Program-made: the position numbers and the translations under genes | Assembly: GCF_003691585.1 (NCBI RefSeq) | Contig: NZ_CP033169.1 | Coordinates: forward strand, 682,001-746,000 | DNA from: Biomaibacter acetigenes | Lineage (GTDB): Bacteria; Bacillota; Thermosediminibacteria; Thermosediminibacterales; Tepidanaerobacteraceae | Length of the DNA: 64,000 nucleotides | Direction: 5' to 3' | In this document: one piece after another, positions 52,219 to 62,193 of the stretch | How the letters are laid out: the number at the start of each line of letters is the position of its first letter | Numbering within the stretch: position 1 is the first letter of the stretch | The notes under the pieces: model-generated | The model's input: the letters and a program-made list of their open reading frames with translations, nothing else | Databases searched by the model: none | What the model was told of the DNA's origin: nothing

Positions 52219-53307
52219 ATGTTAAAAAGGACACCGCTGTATGATGCTCATCTAAAGTTAAAGGCCAGGATGGTAGAATTTGGCGGTTTTGAAATGCCCA
52301 TACAATACACTTCCATCATCGATGAGCATATGGCCGTGAGGACCAGGGCCGGTGTCTTCGATGTGGCCCACATGGGAGAAATACTGGTGGAAGGGGAGAA
52401 ATCAGCGGATTTTTTAAACGGGCTGCTCACTAACGACATTGCCGTATTGAAAGATGGCAAAGTGCAGTATTCCATCATGACCTATGATGATGGGGGTACC
52501 GTGGACGATCTACTGGTTTACCGCATGGATGATAACAAATATTTTCTAGTGGTGAACGCTTCCAATAAGGATAAGGATTTTGAATACATTAAAACCCATG
52601 CTCCCGCCGGTGTGGAAATCGAAGATTTGAGCGAAACCTGTGCAGAAATTGCCCTCCAGGGGCCGGAAAGTTTCAAGTTCGCCGAAAAGTTGCTTGGTCC
52701 ATTACATATTGCCCGATTTTACTTCATAAAATTAAAATACGGCGAGGAATCATTGATAATATCCCGTACCGGTTATACCGGCGAGGATGGTCTTGAAATT
52801 TACGGGCCGCCGGAGTCCATCATTAAGCTTTTTGCAGACTTTATCGAGGCAGGAGTCACTCCATGTGGCCTGGGGGCCCGGGACACTCTGAGGTTTGAGG
52901 CGGGGCTGCCCCTTTACGGCCACGAACTTTCCGAAAGCATAACCCCTGTGGAAGCGGGGCTCTTACCGTTTATTAAGTTTAATAAAGATTTTACCGGCAA
53001 AGATGCGCTGTACCGCCAGGTGAAAGAAAATAAAGGGCGCAGGCTTGTAGGCCTTAAGCTCAACGAAAAAGGCGTACCCCGTCAGGGATATAAAGTATTT
53101 TTCGGGGATAGTGAAGCAGGATTTGTGACATCGGGAAATTTTGCGCCGTATTTAAAGGAATACCTGGCCATGGCTCTGGTGCAATTGCCACAGGATTCTA
53201 TGGAAGATTATATCGATAAGGAGTTTGAGATTGAAATTCGGGGAAAAAGGCTAAAGGCTGAAGCTGTGCCCAAAAATTTTTTAAAAGCCTTGCGACCGGG
53301 GAAATAG
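52219..53307 (+). CDS. gcvT: glycine cleavage system T protein (aminomethyltransferase)
   Basis: The 362-residue enzyme matches GcvT: TPLYDAHLKLKARMVEFGGF, GVFDVAHMGEI and RTGYTGEDGLEIY with LGARDTLRFEAGLPLYGHEL. It releases ammonia from lipoyl-bound aminomethyl and makes methylene-tetrahydrofolate. ATG 52219 follows AAAAGGAGGG. It leads the riboswitch-controlled operon. Confidence 0.95.
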   Translation: MLKRTPLYDAHLKLKARMVEFGGFEMPIQYTSIIDEHMAVRTRAGVFDVAHMGEILVEGEKSADFLNGLLTNDIAVLKDGKVQYSIMTYDDGGTVDDLLVYRMDDNKYFLVVNASNKDKDFEYIKTHAPAGVEIEDLSETCAEIALQGPESFKFAEKLLGPLHIARFYFIKLKYGEESLIISRTGYTGEDGLEIYGPPESIIKLFADFIEAGVTPCGLGARDTLRFEAGLPLYGHELSESITPVEAGLLPFIKFNKDFTGKDALYRQVKENKGRRLVGLKLNEKGVPRQGYKVFFGDSEAGFVTSGNFAPYLKEYLAMALVQLPQDSMEDYIDKEFEIEIRGKRLKAEAVPKNFLKALRPGK

Positions 53308-53346
53308 AGTATTTATATAAAATCAAAAATCAAGGAGTGATAAAAA

Positions 53347-53733
53347 ATGAGTAAGATTCCAAAAAATTTATTGTACACCGAAGAGCATGAGTGGATACTG
53401 GTAGAAGGAAGCAGGGGAACCATCGGTATCACCGACCATGCTCAAGAGGCTCTGGGGGATGTGGTGTATGTGGACCTACCCAAAGTGGGAGACAAGGTTG
53501 TGAAAGGTGAAACCTTCGGCACGGTAGAATCGGTGAAAGCGGCATCGGACATCTATGCCCCGGTTTCCGGCACCGTGGTTGAAGTAAACGAAGCGCTGAA
53601 AGACAACCCCGAACTCATAAACAAGAGCCCCTATGAGGATGCCTGGATGATAGTGGTGGAACTGGATGACGAGAGCGAACTTGATGAACTTTTAGGCCCG
53701 GAGGATTATGAAAATATTTTGGAAGGGGAGTAA
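53347..53733 (+). CDS. gcvH: glycine cleavage system H protein
   Basis: The 128-residue lipoyl carrier has the lipoylated Lys64 in GTVESVKAASDIYAP and TEEHEWI at the start. AAGGAGTG precedes the ATG. It shuttles the aminomethyl group between P and T proteins; the downstream lplA can attach its lipoate. Confidence 0.95.
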   Translation: MSKIPKNLLYTEEHEWILVEGSRGTIGITDHAQEALGDVVYVDLPKVGDKVVKGETFGTVESVKAASDIYAPVSGTVVEVNEALKDNPELINKSPYEDAWMIVVELDDESELDELLGPEDYENILEGE

Positions 53734-53736
53734 AAC

Positions 53737-55068
53737 ATGAGGTATATCGGCCACACTCCTTTTCAGGTTAAAGAGATGATGAAAACTCTCGGGATAAGCG
53801 AAATCGACGAGCTTTTTGCCGACATTCCCGAAGAGGTTAAGCTTAAAGGCGATCTGGACCTACCTCTGTCTTTAAATGAAGTTGAACTAAAAAGAGAAAT
53901 TTTAAATCTAGCCAGGGATAATAAAGCCGGCGAATACATCAATTTTATGGGCGCCGGAGCCTATGACCATTATGTGCCGGCAGTGGTGAAGGCGCTGGTG
54001 GGGCGTTCGGAGTTTTACACATCCTACACGCCCTATCAACCCGAAAGAAGTCAGGGGACCCTGGCCGCCATATTTGAATACCAGACCATGATAGCAAATC
54101 TGACCGGGATGGATGTGGTCAATGCATCGGTATACGACGGTGCCAGCTCCCTGGCGGAGGCTGTACTTATGGCCTGTGACATAAAGAGGAAGAACAGGGT
54201 GGTGATTTCCGGGGCGGTCCACCCAGAATATGTGGAGACTGCACGAACCTATGGCTTTGGATATAACAAAGATATAGCCGTGGTACCTTATACTGAATCT
54301 CTTGAGACAGATTGGGATAAGATCGATGATATGGTGGATGGCAGTACCGCTGCCATTGTCGTGAGTATGCCCAATTTCTTTGGAGTTCTGGAAGATGTAA
54401 AGAGAGCCCGGGATATTGCAAAAGAAAAAAATGTCATGTTCATAGTCGTTGCAAATCCCATATCTCTTGGCCTTTTAAGGCCGCCGGGGGAATACGGGGC
54501 CGACATTGTGGTGGGGGAAGGCCAGCCTCTTGGCAATGCCCTGAATTTCGGCGGACCGTACCTGGGCTTCATGGCGACCAAATCCGAATACGTGCGCCGC
54601 ATGCCGGGCCGTATAGTAGGCGAGACAGTGGATGCCGAAGGTAAAAGGGCTTTTGTTCTCACCCTTCAAGCCCGGGAGCAGCATATTCGCCGCGAAAAAG
54701 CCACGTCGAATATTTGTTCCAACGAGGCATTAAATGCCCTGGCCGCCACCATATATATGGCCTATCTCGGCAAAAAGGGCTTGAAAGATGTGGCGTATCA
54801 TTCCCATATAAAAGCAAGGTATTTTATTGATGAAGTAAAAAAGAGCGGCAGGGCTCACATAGTCAACCACAGGGTTTTCAACGAAGTAGTGGTGGAAGTA
54901 GATAACCTTGAGCAAAAATACCGGGAGGCGCTGGAACAAAAAATCCTGCCGGGAATAAGACTTTCCCGCTTTTTCCCGGAAGAGGAGAACCGCCTGCTGG
55001 TGGCCTTTACGGAAAAGCGCTCAAAGCATGAGATTGATTTTTTATTAAAAGCACTGGGGGTGAAATAG
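53737..55068 (+). CDS. gcvPA: glycine decarboxylase subunit 1 (P protein, N-terminal half)
   Basis: The 443-residue protein is the non-cofactor-lysine half of split P protein: RYIGHTPFQVKEMMKTLG, NFMGAGAYDHYVP and YTPYQPERSQGTLAAIFEYQ. GGAAGGGGAG precedes the ATG. The stop is adjacent to the start of subunit 2. Confidence 0.95.
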   Translation: MRYIGHTPFQVKEMMKTLGISEIDELFADIPEEVKLKGDLDLPLSLNEVELKREILNLARDNKAGEYINFMGAGAYDHYVPAVVKALVGRSEFYTSYTPYQPERSQGTLAAIFEYQTMIANLTGMDVVNASVYDGASSLAEAVLMACDIKRKNRVVISGAVHPEYVETARTYGFGYNKDIAVVPYTESLETDWDKIDDMVDGSTAAIVVSMPNFFGVLEDVKRARDIAKEKNVMFIVVANPISLGLLRPPGEYGADIVVGEGQPLGNALNFGGPYLGFMATKSEYVRRMPGRIVGETVDAEGKRAFVLTLQAREQHIRREKATSNICSNEALNALAATIYMAYLGKKGLKDVAYHSHIKARYFIDEVKKSGRAHIVNHRVFNEVVVEVDNLEQKYREALEQKILPGIRLSRFFPEEENRLLVAFTEKRSKHEIDFLLKALGVK

Positions 55069-56511
55069 ATGAAGGGGACACCTCTTATTTTCGAACGGTC
55101 CCTGCCCGGAAGGGAAGGCTTCAGGCTGGATGACCCTGATGTGCCCGGGGTGGACCTGTCCGAAACCCTGGGCGGAGAATTCCTGCGGCAGGACCTGGAC
55201 CTGCCCGAGGTTTCGGAAGTGGATGTGGTAAGGCATTATACAAAGCTTTCTAAAATGAATTTCGGTGTGGATGATGGCTTTTATCCTTTAGGTTCCTGCA
55301 CCATGAAGTACAATCCCAAAATAAATGAGGAAATAAGTGCACTTCCCCATTTTACGGAGCTTCATCCCTATGCCCCGGAAGAATTAGCCCAGGGGACATT
55401 AAGGTTCATGTACGAGATGCAGAAATTTCTCTGTGAAATCACCGGCATGGATTATTTCACCCTGCAACCAGCCGCTGGAGCGCATGGAGAGCTCACCGGA
55501 ATACTTATTATCAAGAAATACCTGGAAATAACCGGGGAAAAGCGCAACAAAATCATCGTTCCCGACTCTTCCCACGGCACCAACCCCGCCACCGCTAAGG
55601 AAAGCGGATTTGAGATAGTAAAGGTGAAGTCCGGCAAAGACGGCCTTGTAGACATTGCAGAACTTAAAAAAGCTGTAGATGAGGATGTGGCCGCTCTTAT
55701 GCTCACAAACCCCAATACCCTGGGTTTATTCGAAAAGGCCATACCGGAAATTTCGCGTATTTTGCATGAAAAGGGAGCCCTGCTGTATTACGATGGGGCA
55801 AACCTCAATGCCATCATGGGCATCGCCCGTCCCGGTGACATGGGCTTTGACGTGGTTCATGTAAATCTTCATAAGACCTTTTCCACTCCCCATGGAGGCG
55901 GCGGACCGGGGGCAGGGCCGGTGGGTGTGAAGGCATTTCTCAAGGACTTTTTGCCAAAGCCCATTGTCGAAAGGGAAGGGGAGAAGTATTTCCTAAATTA
56001 CGATTTGCCCCATTCCATAGGCAGAATGAAGGCATTTTACGGCAACATCGGCGTTGTATTAAAGGCCTATACGTATGTGAGAAGCCTCGGAGCCCGGGGC
56101 CTGAAAGAGGCCAGTGAAATGGCGGTACTCAACGCCAATTACCTGAAAAAACAAGTAGAGGATTTATTTGAAGTGCCTGTAAACGCCATATGCAAGCATG
56201 AATTCGTGGTGAGCGCCAGCAACTGGAAGGAAAAATACGGCGTGAGAGCCCTTGACATCGCCAAGCGCCTGCTGGATTATGGATTCCATCCGCCCACCAT
56301 ATATTTCCCCCTCATTGTGGAGGAGGCTTTGATGATAGAACCCACCGAAACTGAAAGTAAGGAAGCTCTGGATGCTTTTGCCGCTTCTTTGAAGAGGATT
56401 TACGATGAAGCTCAAGAAAATCCCGATCTGATGCAAAAGACACCTCATCATATGCCGGTGAAGCGGGTGGATGAAGTAAAAGCTGCGAGAGAGATGAAAC
56501 TTAAATACTAA
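55069..56511 (+). CDS. gcvPB: glycine decarboxylase subunit 2 (P protein, C-terminal half)
   Basis: The 480-residue subunit holds the PLP lysine in [17 protein letters not shown], with [14 protein letters not shown] and [11 protein letters not shown] ahead of it. The start directly follows the subunit 1 stop. The split form is usual in Gram-positive bacteria and archaea. Confidence 0.95.
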   Translation: MKGTPLIFERSLPGREGFRLDDPDVPGVDLSETLGGEFLRQDLDLPEVSEVDVVRHYTKLSKMNFGVDDGFYPLGSCTMKYNPKINEEISALPHFTELHPYAPEELAQGTLRFMYEMQKFLCEITGMDYFTLQPAAGAHGELTGILIIKKYLEITGEKRNKIIVPDSSHGTNPATAKESGFEIVKVKSGKDGLVDIAELKKAVDEDVAALMLTNPNTLGLFEKAIPEISRILHEKGALLYYDGANLNAIMGIARPGDMGFDVVHVNLHKTFSTPHGGGGPGAGPVGVKAFLKDFLPKPIVEREGEKYFLNYDLPHSIGRMKAFYGNIGVVLKAYTYVRSLGARGLKEASEMAVLNANYLKKQVEDLFEVPVNAICKHEFVVSASNWKEKYGVRALDIAKRLLDYGFHPPTIYFPLIVEEALMIEPTETESKEALDAFAASLKRIYDEAQENPDLMQKTPHHMPVKRVDEVKAAREMKLKY

Positions 56512-56577
56512 ACGGCGCTCCTGACCATCTCCGGCAGCTACTTAAGTTCTACACCAAATCAAGAAAGGGTAGGGAGT

Positions 56578-57567
56578 ATGCAATATATTAATAATGAATC
56601 CTATGATCCATATTTCAATATGGCCCTCGAAGAACATACAGTAAAATTCCTTGACCCCGGTGAAGAATACTTCATCCTCTGGCAGAACCGGCCGGCTGTT
56701 ATTATCGGCAAAAATCAGAACGCCATCGAGGAAGTCAATCTAAAATACACCAAAGAGCATGGCATAGCCGTGGTTCGCAGGCTTTCCGGCGGCGGGGCGG
56801 TTTACCATGACCTGGGCAATATAAATTTTACTTTTGTAGTAAATTACCGGCCAGAGGATTTCAACAGCATTGAGAGGTTTGCCCGGGCTGTGGTGAGGGC
56901 ACTGGACAGATTTGGAGTTAAATCTGAGTTTACAGGCAGAAACGATATTACTATCGATGGAAAGAAAATCTCCGGTAATGCCCAATACCTTTACAAAAAG
57001 AGACTGCTCCACCACGGAACCCTTCTTTTTGACTCTGATGTTACAAGGCTTTCGGAGGCTCTAAATGTGAAAATAGACAAGATATCCTCCAAAGGCGTAA
57101 AATCCGTTAAAAGCCGGGTGACAAACATAAAAGAATATTTGAAACAGGATATCAGCGTAAAGGAATTTAAAGAACTGCTGGCAAAATACATCTTCGAGGT
57201 AGAAGACCAGCCCTTTAGAGAATATCAATTAACAGCACAGGATCTGGAAAACATAAACAGGTTAAGAGAGGATAAGTATTCCACCTGGGAATGGAACATT
57301 GGATATTCACCGGAATTTGATCTCACAAAATCCCAGCGTTTCGATGCCGGTGAGGTGGAAGTCAAACTTAACGTAAAAGATGGAATGATCACTGCCATAA
57401 AATTTTACGGCGATTTTTTGAGCATGAGGGATGTGGCTGAAGTGGAAAATCTTTTAACAGGGTGCCGCTATCGGGAAGAAGACATAAAAAAGGCCCTTTC
57501 AAAAGTTAACCTGGAAGAATATTTCGGTAAGATCTGCCTTCATGACCTGTTAAATTTGATATTATAG
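56578..57567 (+). CDS. lplA: lipoate-protein ligase
   Basis: The 329-residue enzyme has an LplA catalytic domain (YDPYFNMALEEH, RRLSGGGAVYHDLGNINF, and the lysine motif ISGNAQYLYKKRLLHHGTL) and the C-terminal accessory domain. It activates free lipoate and attaches it to GcvH. AGGGTAGGGAG precedes the ATG. Dihydrolipoamide dehydrogenase (L protein) is not in the window. Confidence 0.93.
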   Translation: MQYINNESYDPYFNMALEEHTVKFLDPGEEYFILWQNRPAVIIGKNQNAIEEVNLKYTKEHGIAVVRRLSGGGAVYHDLGNINFTFVVNYRPEDFNSIERFARAVVRALDRFGVKSEFTGRNDITIDGKKISGNAQYLYKKRLLHHGTLLFDSDVTRLSEALNVKIDKISSKGVKSVKSRVTNIKEYLKQDISVKEFKELLAKYIFEVEDQPFREYQLTAQDLENINRLREDKYSTWEWNIGYSPEFDLTKSQRFDAGEVEVKLNVKDGMITAIKFYGDFLSMRDVAEVENLLTGCRYREEDIKKALSKVNLEEYFGKICLHDLLNLIL

Positions 57568-57613
57568 GCTATAGATCAACATCATCAGGTTTATATATTT
57601 AAACAAAAATTTT

Positions 57614-57635
57614 GGCCGCATGATGCGGCCTTTTT
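57614..57635 (+). terminator. terminator of the glycine cleavage operon
   Basis: A 7-bp stem (GGCCGCA / TGCGGCC) with loop TGA is followed by TTTTTG, with AAAAATTTT on the other side. It sits between convergent genes and may work both ways. Confidence 0.8.
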
Positions 57636-57641
57636 GTCTAT

Positions 57642-58619
57642 TTATTTTGTGAATACGTGGTTTCCTATTTTATATAACACAGGTTTTGACAAAAGCCATT
57701 TGTTGGAAATTTTAGCAGGATTGAAGAAATACAATGCTCCACCGGTGGGATCTACCCCTGCCAGCGCGTCATCGGCGGCACTCAGGGAGTCCTTGTTTGG
57801 TGTGATATAGTCCAGGCGCCCTTCCTCTACCGGAGAAAACTGGTATAATCCCAGCTCATCGATCTGATAAACCACATCCTTGATGGTATTCGGGAAATCC
57901 GGGCTTTTCACGCGGTTTACCACTACAGCCCCTACTGCTACCTTGCCGTCATAAGGCTCCCCTTCGGCTTCTGCATGGATGAGCTTTGCCAGAACCATCC
58001 GGTCTTCGGCGGTGTAGTATATGCCTGAGCTGGATTTTACATAGGCATCCCTGTCGATATATCCTCTTGAAGGAAGTTCTCCGGAACGCTCGGGAGCGGT
58101 GGCAGGGACCTGAGCACTATGCGGAATCAGAAGCCTCATACCGGGGTAAATATCATCCCCGATAAGCCCGTTAAGGTCTTTCAAATCCTGCACCGTCACT
58201 CCGTAAGCCCTGGAAATCAAGAAAAGAGTGTCTCCTTTTTGCACCGTTATTCTCCGATACGGACTTTTCTGCGGGATGTAGAGGGCCTGTCCCACAAAAA
58301 TCTCATCGGAAGAGAGGCCGTTTAAACTTTTCAACTCCTGCAAATCTATACCGTAGCGGCGACTTATGAGATAAAGGGTATCTCCTGATTTTACTATGTA
58401 TTTCTCCGGTAATAGCAGAACCTGTCCGGCTAAGATCTGGTCATTGGCCAACGTATTGGCCGAAACAATTTTTTCCATCGGGACTCCGGTGCTCTTGCTC
58501 AGGAGAAAAAGCGTGTCGCCGGGCTGAACGGTATAAACCTGGGCCTGGGCCGTCCCTCCCAAAAGGAGAAAAAATGTGACTGCAAATGCTGCGATATTCA
58601 GTTTTTTGAATAGTTGCAT
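57642..58619 (-). CDS. secreted cell wall hydrolase with three LysM repeats and a SleB-type domain
   Basis: The 325-residue protein has a signal peptide ending near AQAQ (residue 26), three LysM peptidoglycan-binding repeats (about 28-70, 73-115, 121-165, each with QPGDTLFLLS-like starts) and a C-terminal Hydrolase_2/SleB domain (about 205-325, LAKLIHAEAEGEPYDGKVAVGAVVVNRV). SleB-type enzymes act in spore cortex breakdown, though LysM versions also serve wall turnover. AAAGGAG precedes the ATG. Confidence 0.92.
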   Translation of the reverse strand: MQLFKKLNIAAFAVTFFLLLGGTAQAQVYTVQPGDTLFLLSKSTGVPMEKIVSANTLANDQILAGQVLLLPEKYIVKSGDTLYLISRRYGIDLQELKSLNGLSSDEIFVGQALYIPQKSPYRRITVQKGDTLFLISRAYGVTVQDLKDLNGLIGDDIYPGMRLLIPHSAQVPATAPERSGELPSRGYIDRDAYVKSSSGIYYTAEDRMVLAKLIHAEAEGEPYDGKVAVGAVVVNRVKSPDFPNTIKDVVYQIDELGLYQFSPVEEGRLDYITPNKDSLSAADDALAGVDPTGGALYFFNPAKISNKWLLSKPVLYKIGNHVFTK

Positions 58620-58744
58620 TAACCATCATCTCCTTTCCCTGGGTCCATTATACTATAAACCCAGGCCCTATTTCATCAAGTAAATTCCACCAATGAAAAT
58701 GCTGGTAAAAAACTTCACAAGCTGATACAAGGCCACTTGGACCG

Positions 58745-59884
58745 CTATCGTTTCAGATACATTATAAGTTTTCCTTCTTCAGTGGAAATGGAAGCTATCT
58801 TCAAATCTTGAGGCAACGGGGGAGGTGTAAACTCCATATTATAATCCTTCATCAGTTCCTTAATTACTTCCGGGGGCAGTATCACGCCATTAAATTCCAG
58901 GCTCTTTGGGGTAAATTTTATCTTCTGTTCTTCCGTCAACTCAAGGCTGCATGTTATCGAATAGAGCGGCACGCTGCTTTCGGGCTTCTTTTCCGATACT
59001 GTCAGGCCTTCCCGGTGAAAGGTAAAGTAGACATTTTTGAGTTTTTCATCTTTTGAAAGCAGTTTTTGTGTAAGGCTGGTATCTTTAAATTCCGCCCGCG
59101 CCGTAAGGGTGAACCAGTTCACCTTCAGGTCATCGGGACTTATACTTGTCCATGGAAGTGCAGTAAGGTTTTTAAGCAGGTAATCCAGAGAAGGCAGCGC
59201 TTCCTGCCAGTTCTCGCTCATTTCCTCGAGAAAAGATGTATCCTTTAGCAGCATTCGTGCATGGGCGAGTTCCCTCTGCTTTTCGGCTATGGTCGCCTTA
59301 AGTTCCTCAAGGGCTTTTTTTGCCTGCTGTTCCAGCTCTTGAATCCGGTTTTGTTTTTCCATTATTTCCAATTCCTCCTGTTTTCGGCGAGAGATAAGGG
59401 ATTTGGTCTCAACAATCATATTATTATAGTATTCCATAATGAATATGATGTTGTCGAGGCGGCGGAAAAAATCTCCCATATCTTCTGCACCCACCAGGAC
59501 ACCCAGAAAATTGCCCATCCCCCCCTTAAAGCTAAAAACTATCCACCGGGAGAGCCTTTTTTGCCGGTCCCTGACATCCCGGTCCAGCCTGGATAATTCC
59601 TTGCGCTTTTGGGAAAGGCTTTTTTTAAGTTCATTGTTCTGGGCTGAAAGCTCATTCACCCGGTTTTGAAGGGCCAGCACCCGGGAGTCCAGCGCCAGGA
59701 TTTCTTCTATTAGTTTTTGCTCGGTGCTTTTTACCTGAGTTGTTGAATTGCCTGGAGGATTGGCGGTATTTATAAAGGTATTTGGTATACCTGACACGCT
59801 GTTTAAAACAAGGGGATTTGATAGTGTTAACATGAAAACCAATACGGGCATTATTTTTCTCAATATCTTGCGGAAAATCGTCAT
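58745..59884 (-). CDS. secreted coiled-coil protein of unknown function
   Basis: The 379-residue protein has an N-terminal hydrophobic export signal (about 10-28), a long coiled coil (about 55-115 and 165-230, rich in Glu/Lys/Gln with heptads such as LQNRVNELSAQNNELKKSL) and a C-terminal beta-rich region ending in EFTPPPLPQDLKIASISTEE. The coiled coil resembles the N-terminal part of wall hydrolase regulators such as PcsB or CwlO, but no hydrolase domain is present. No ribosome binding site lies before the ATG at 59884. It may be part of envelope remodelling with the LysM-SleB protein downstream. Confidence 0.7.
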   Translation of the reverse strand: MTIFRKILRKIMPVLVFMLTLSNPLVLNSVSGIPNTFINTANPPGNSTTQVKSTEQKLIEEILALDSRVLALQNRVNELSAQNNELKKSLSQKRKELSRLDRDVRDRQKRLSRWIVFSFKGGMGNFLGVLVGAEDMGDFFRRLDNIIFIMEYYNNMIVETKSLISRRKQEELEIMEKQNRIQELEQQAKKALEELKATIAEKQRELAHARMLLKDTSFLEEMSENWQEALPSLDYLLKNLTALPWTSISPDDLKVNWFTLTARAEFKDTSLTQKLLSKDEKLKNVYFTFHREGLTVSEKKPESSVPLYSITCSLELTEEQKIKFTPKSLEFNGVILPPEVIKELMKDYNMEFTPPPLPQDLKIASISTEEGKLIMYLKR

Positions 59885-59893
59885 GATGTTCGT

Positions 59894-60006
59894 CGTTTCA
59901 GCATATTTATTTATAATTTATATTGATTTCTATGTCAGAATCATTATTATGGTGTAGAAACGACTGTCTACACCTGAATCATTATGTAAAAATCGATGCT
60001 GAAACG
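59894..60006. repeat. 113-bp inverted-repeat-bounded segment between divergent genes
   Basis: The 11-bp arms CGTTTCAGCAT and ATGCTGAAACG bound a segment that contains an inner 8-bp hairpin (GGTGTAGA / TCTACACC, 59951-59974) flanked by direct repeats GAATCATTAT. It could be a regulatory region or a small non-autonomous element. No second copy is present here. Confidence 0.3.
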
Positions 60007-60078
60007 GACAGCCTCCTTAAGTTAAAATATTCTACGGAAAACAAAAATATCCTTTAATACAGTTGTTAAAACATCTTG

Positions 60079-60108
60079 TTGAACATTACATTATGAAAGC
60101 TGTATAAT
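60079..60108 (+). promoter_or_regulatory. sigma-A-type promoter for the EamA transporter
   Basis: TTGAAC and a perfect TATAAT are separated by 18 bp, 20 bp before the start codon. Confidence 0.6.
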
Positions 60109-60128
60109 GAAAAGGCGGAGGTGTTAAT

Positions 60129-61058
60129 TTGAATCAGTCGGTAAAAACTTACCTTGGTCTGCTGGCAGTGGCTTTTTTCTGGGGAACATCTTTTTCCGTG
60201 TCGAAAATAGGCTTAAGGCAACTTCTACCCATGCATCTGGCGATTCTTCGTTTTTCACTGGCATCCATCATCTTTTATTCCCTGCTCATAATGTTTTACA
60301 GAAATAACTCCATAGAAAAAAAGGACCGGCCGCTTCTCTGGTTTCTTGGAGTTCTGGGGGTTTCATCCTACTTTTATATCCAGTATACGGGTCTTAAATT
60401 GACCACCACTGTAAATACGGCTATAATCATAGCCATAAGCCCCATCTTTACCATAATATTTTCATCTCTGGTATTTCATCAGGAAAGCCTCACTTTAAAT
60501 AAAATTGTTGGAGCTATCCTGGCCTTTTCCGGCATTTTCCTGATATTTGCCGGTTCCACCGGTATGTCCCTGGGCAAAGACACGATGGCAGGCGATCTTT
60601 TGATCCTTTCCAATTCCGTGGCCTGGGCGCTTTTTACCGTGCTGGGGAAAAAACTGGTGGAAAAGTACGACCCCTTTATGGTCATGGCATATATCAATAT
60701 CTACGGCACCATCACCATGCTCCCTCTGGCCTTCACTCCGACCTTTGTAAATTCCGTGAGAACAATAGGGCCCATTACATGGGGAGCGGCTCTTTACCTT
60801 GCAGTCACATGTTCCGTTTACGGATATTTCATGTGGTACCGGGGGGTAAAGGTCCTGGGCGCTTCCCGCACAGCCGTATTCAATTATATTAATCCACTCT
60901 TTGCGGTGGCCATAGGTATATTGTTCCTGAAAGAGCCGGGAAATATTTATACTCTTCTGGGTGGAGCGGCGGTCCTGGCGGGGGTGTATACGGCTTCCCG
61001 AAGCGGGGAGAAGTTCCGTCATAAAGGAGAGCTGGTATCTTCTGACCGGCTTAAATGA
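60129..61058 (+). CDS. EamA/DMT-family transporter
   Basis: The 309-residue membrane protein has ten hydrophobic segments in two EamA repeats (about 8-140 and 153-290), with AVAFFWGTSFSVSKIGL at the start. DMT permeases export amino acids or metabolites; the substrate is not predictable. The start is TTG at 60129 after GCGGAGGTG. Confidence 0.9.
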   Translation: MNQSVKTYLGLLAVAFFWGTSFSVSKIGLRQLLPMHLAILRFSLASIIFYSLLIMFYRNNSIEKKDRPLLWFLGVLGVSSYFYIQYTGLKLTTTVNTAIIIAISPIFTIIFSSLVFHQESLTLNKIVGAILAFSGIFLIFAGSTGMSLGKDTMAGDLLILSNSVAWALFTVLGKKLVEKYDPFMVMAYINIYGTITMLPLAFTPTFVNSVRTIGPITWGAALYLAVTCSVYGYFMWYRGVKVLGASRTAVFNYINPLFAVAIGILFLKEPGNIYTLLGGAAVLAGVYTASRSGEKFRHKGELVSSDRLK

Positions 61059-61153
61059 TGTTTAAGGACTTTCCAAAGTTTATCCATATAGAAGGATTTT
61101 TATGGGTATTGTAGAAAGTAAATATTAAACTTGAGAAGCGGGAGATGATTTTT

Positions 61154-62173
61154 TTGAATATGCAAGAATTAAAGAAAAATGCCCGGGAAAAGATGAAAGG
61201 CTACTGCCGGGTATGTAGAGTATGTGATGGAGTGGTGTGCGCCGGGGAGGTTCCGGGCATGGGAGGTACGGGCACAGGAGCTTCTTTTAAGGCGAACGTT
61301 CAGGCTCTGGCCGATGTAAAACTAAATTTAAGGACTTTTCACGATGCCAAGAGTCCCGACATATCCTGCGAGATTTTTGGGAGAAAACTCTCCATGCCCA
61401 TCCTGGCAGCGCCCATTACCGGCTCGGAATACAATATGGGCGGCGCCGTGCCCGAGGCGGAATTTATTCATATGGTAATTTCCGGTAGTAAGCAGGCAGG
61501 GACCATGGGTATGTGCGGGGATGGCGGAAACCCCGTGTTTTACAGCTCCGGCCTTTCTGCCATTGAAAAAGAGGGGGGTCATGGCATCGCCGTCATCAAG
61601 CCGAGGGAAAACCATAAGGTCATTGAAATGGTAAAGCGCGCCCAGGATATAGGGGCTGTAGCCGTGGGCATGGATGTGGATGGCGCTGGCCTTGTAACCA
61701 TGGCGCTGATGGGCCAGCCGGTGGGGCCGAAAAACGTGAAAGAACTAAAAGACATAATATCACATACAAAACTTCCTTTTATACTCAAGGGTATCATGAC
61801 CGTGGATGAGGCAAAACTGGCCGTAGAAGCCGGAGCCAGGGCCATAGTGGTTTCAAACCACGGCGGGCGCATACTGGACTATACCCCGGGTGTGGCCGAA
61901 GTATTGCCAGCCATTGCAAATACGGTTAAAGGCAAAATAACCATTTTTGCCGATGGTGGCGTCCGCTCCGGTGTGGATGTATTGAAGTACCTGGCTCTGG
62001 GGGCCGACGCGGTGCTGGTGGGAAGGCCTATCATCATCGGGGCCTTCGGCGGAGGTTCAGAAGGAGTCAGGCTGGTACTGGATACCATGGCCGGTGAACT
62101 GAAACAGGCCATGATACTTACGGGATGCAGTAATCTGGAAGAAATAACGGATCGGGTGATATACAGGAATTAG
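61154..62173 (+). CDS. FMN-dependent alpha-hydroxy-acid oxidizing protein
   Basis: The 339-residue protein matches the lactate/glycolate-oxidase family: catalytic His in VVSNHGGR, FADGGVRSG and VLVGRP for FMN phosphate. It has a cysteine-rich head (YCRVCRVCDGVVCAGEVPGMGG) seen in clostridial members, which may hold a metal or disulfide, and so may not use oxygen. I favour the TTG at 61154, 9 bp after GCGGGAG; ATG 61145 abuts the site. Confidence 0.82.
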   Translation: MNMQELKKNAREKMKGYCRVCRVCDGVVCAGEVPGMGGTGTGASFKANVQALADVKLNLRTFHDAKSPDISCEIFGRKLSMPILAAPITGSEYNMGGAVPEAEFIHMVISGSKQAGTMGMCGDGGNPVFYSSGLSAIEKEGGHGIAVIKPRENHKVIEMVKRAQDIGAVAVGMDVDGAGLVTMALMGQPVGPKNVKELKDIISHTKLPFILKGIMTVDEAKLAVEAGARAIVVSNHGGRILDYTPGVAEVLPAIANTVKGKITIFADGGVRSGVDVLKYLALGADAVLVGRPIIIGAFGGGSEGVRLVLDTMAGELKQAMILTGCSNLEEITDRVIYRN

Positions 62174-62193
62174 CTACTGAAAGGGGATAATAT

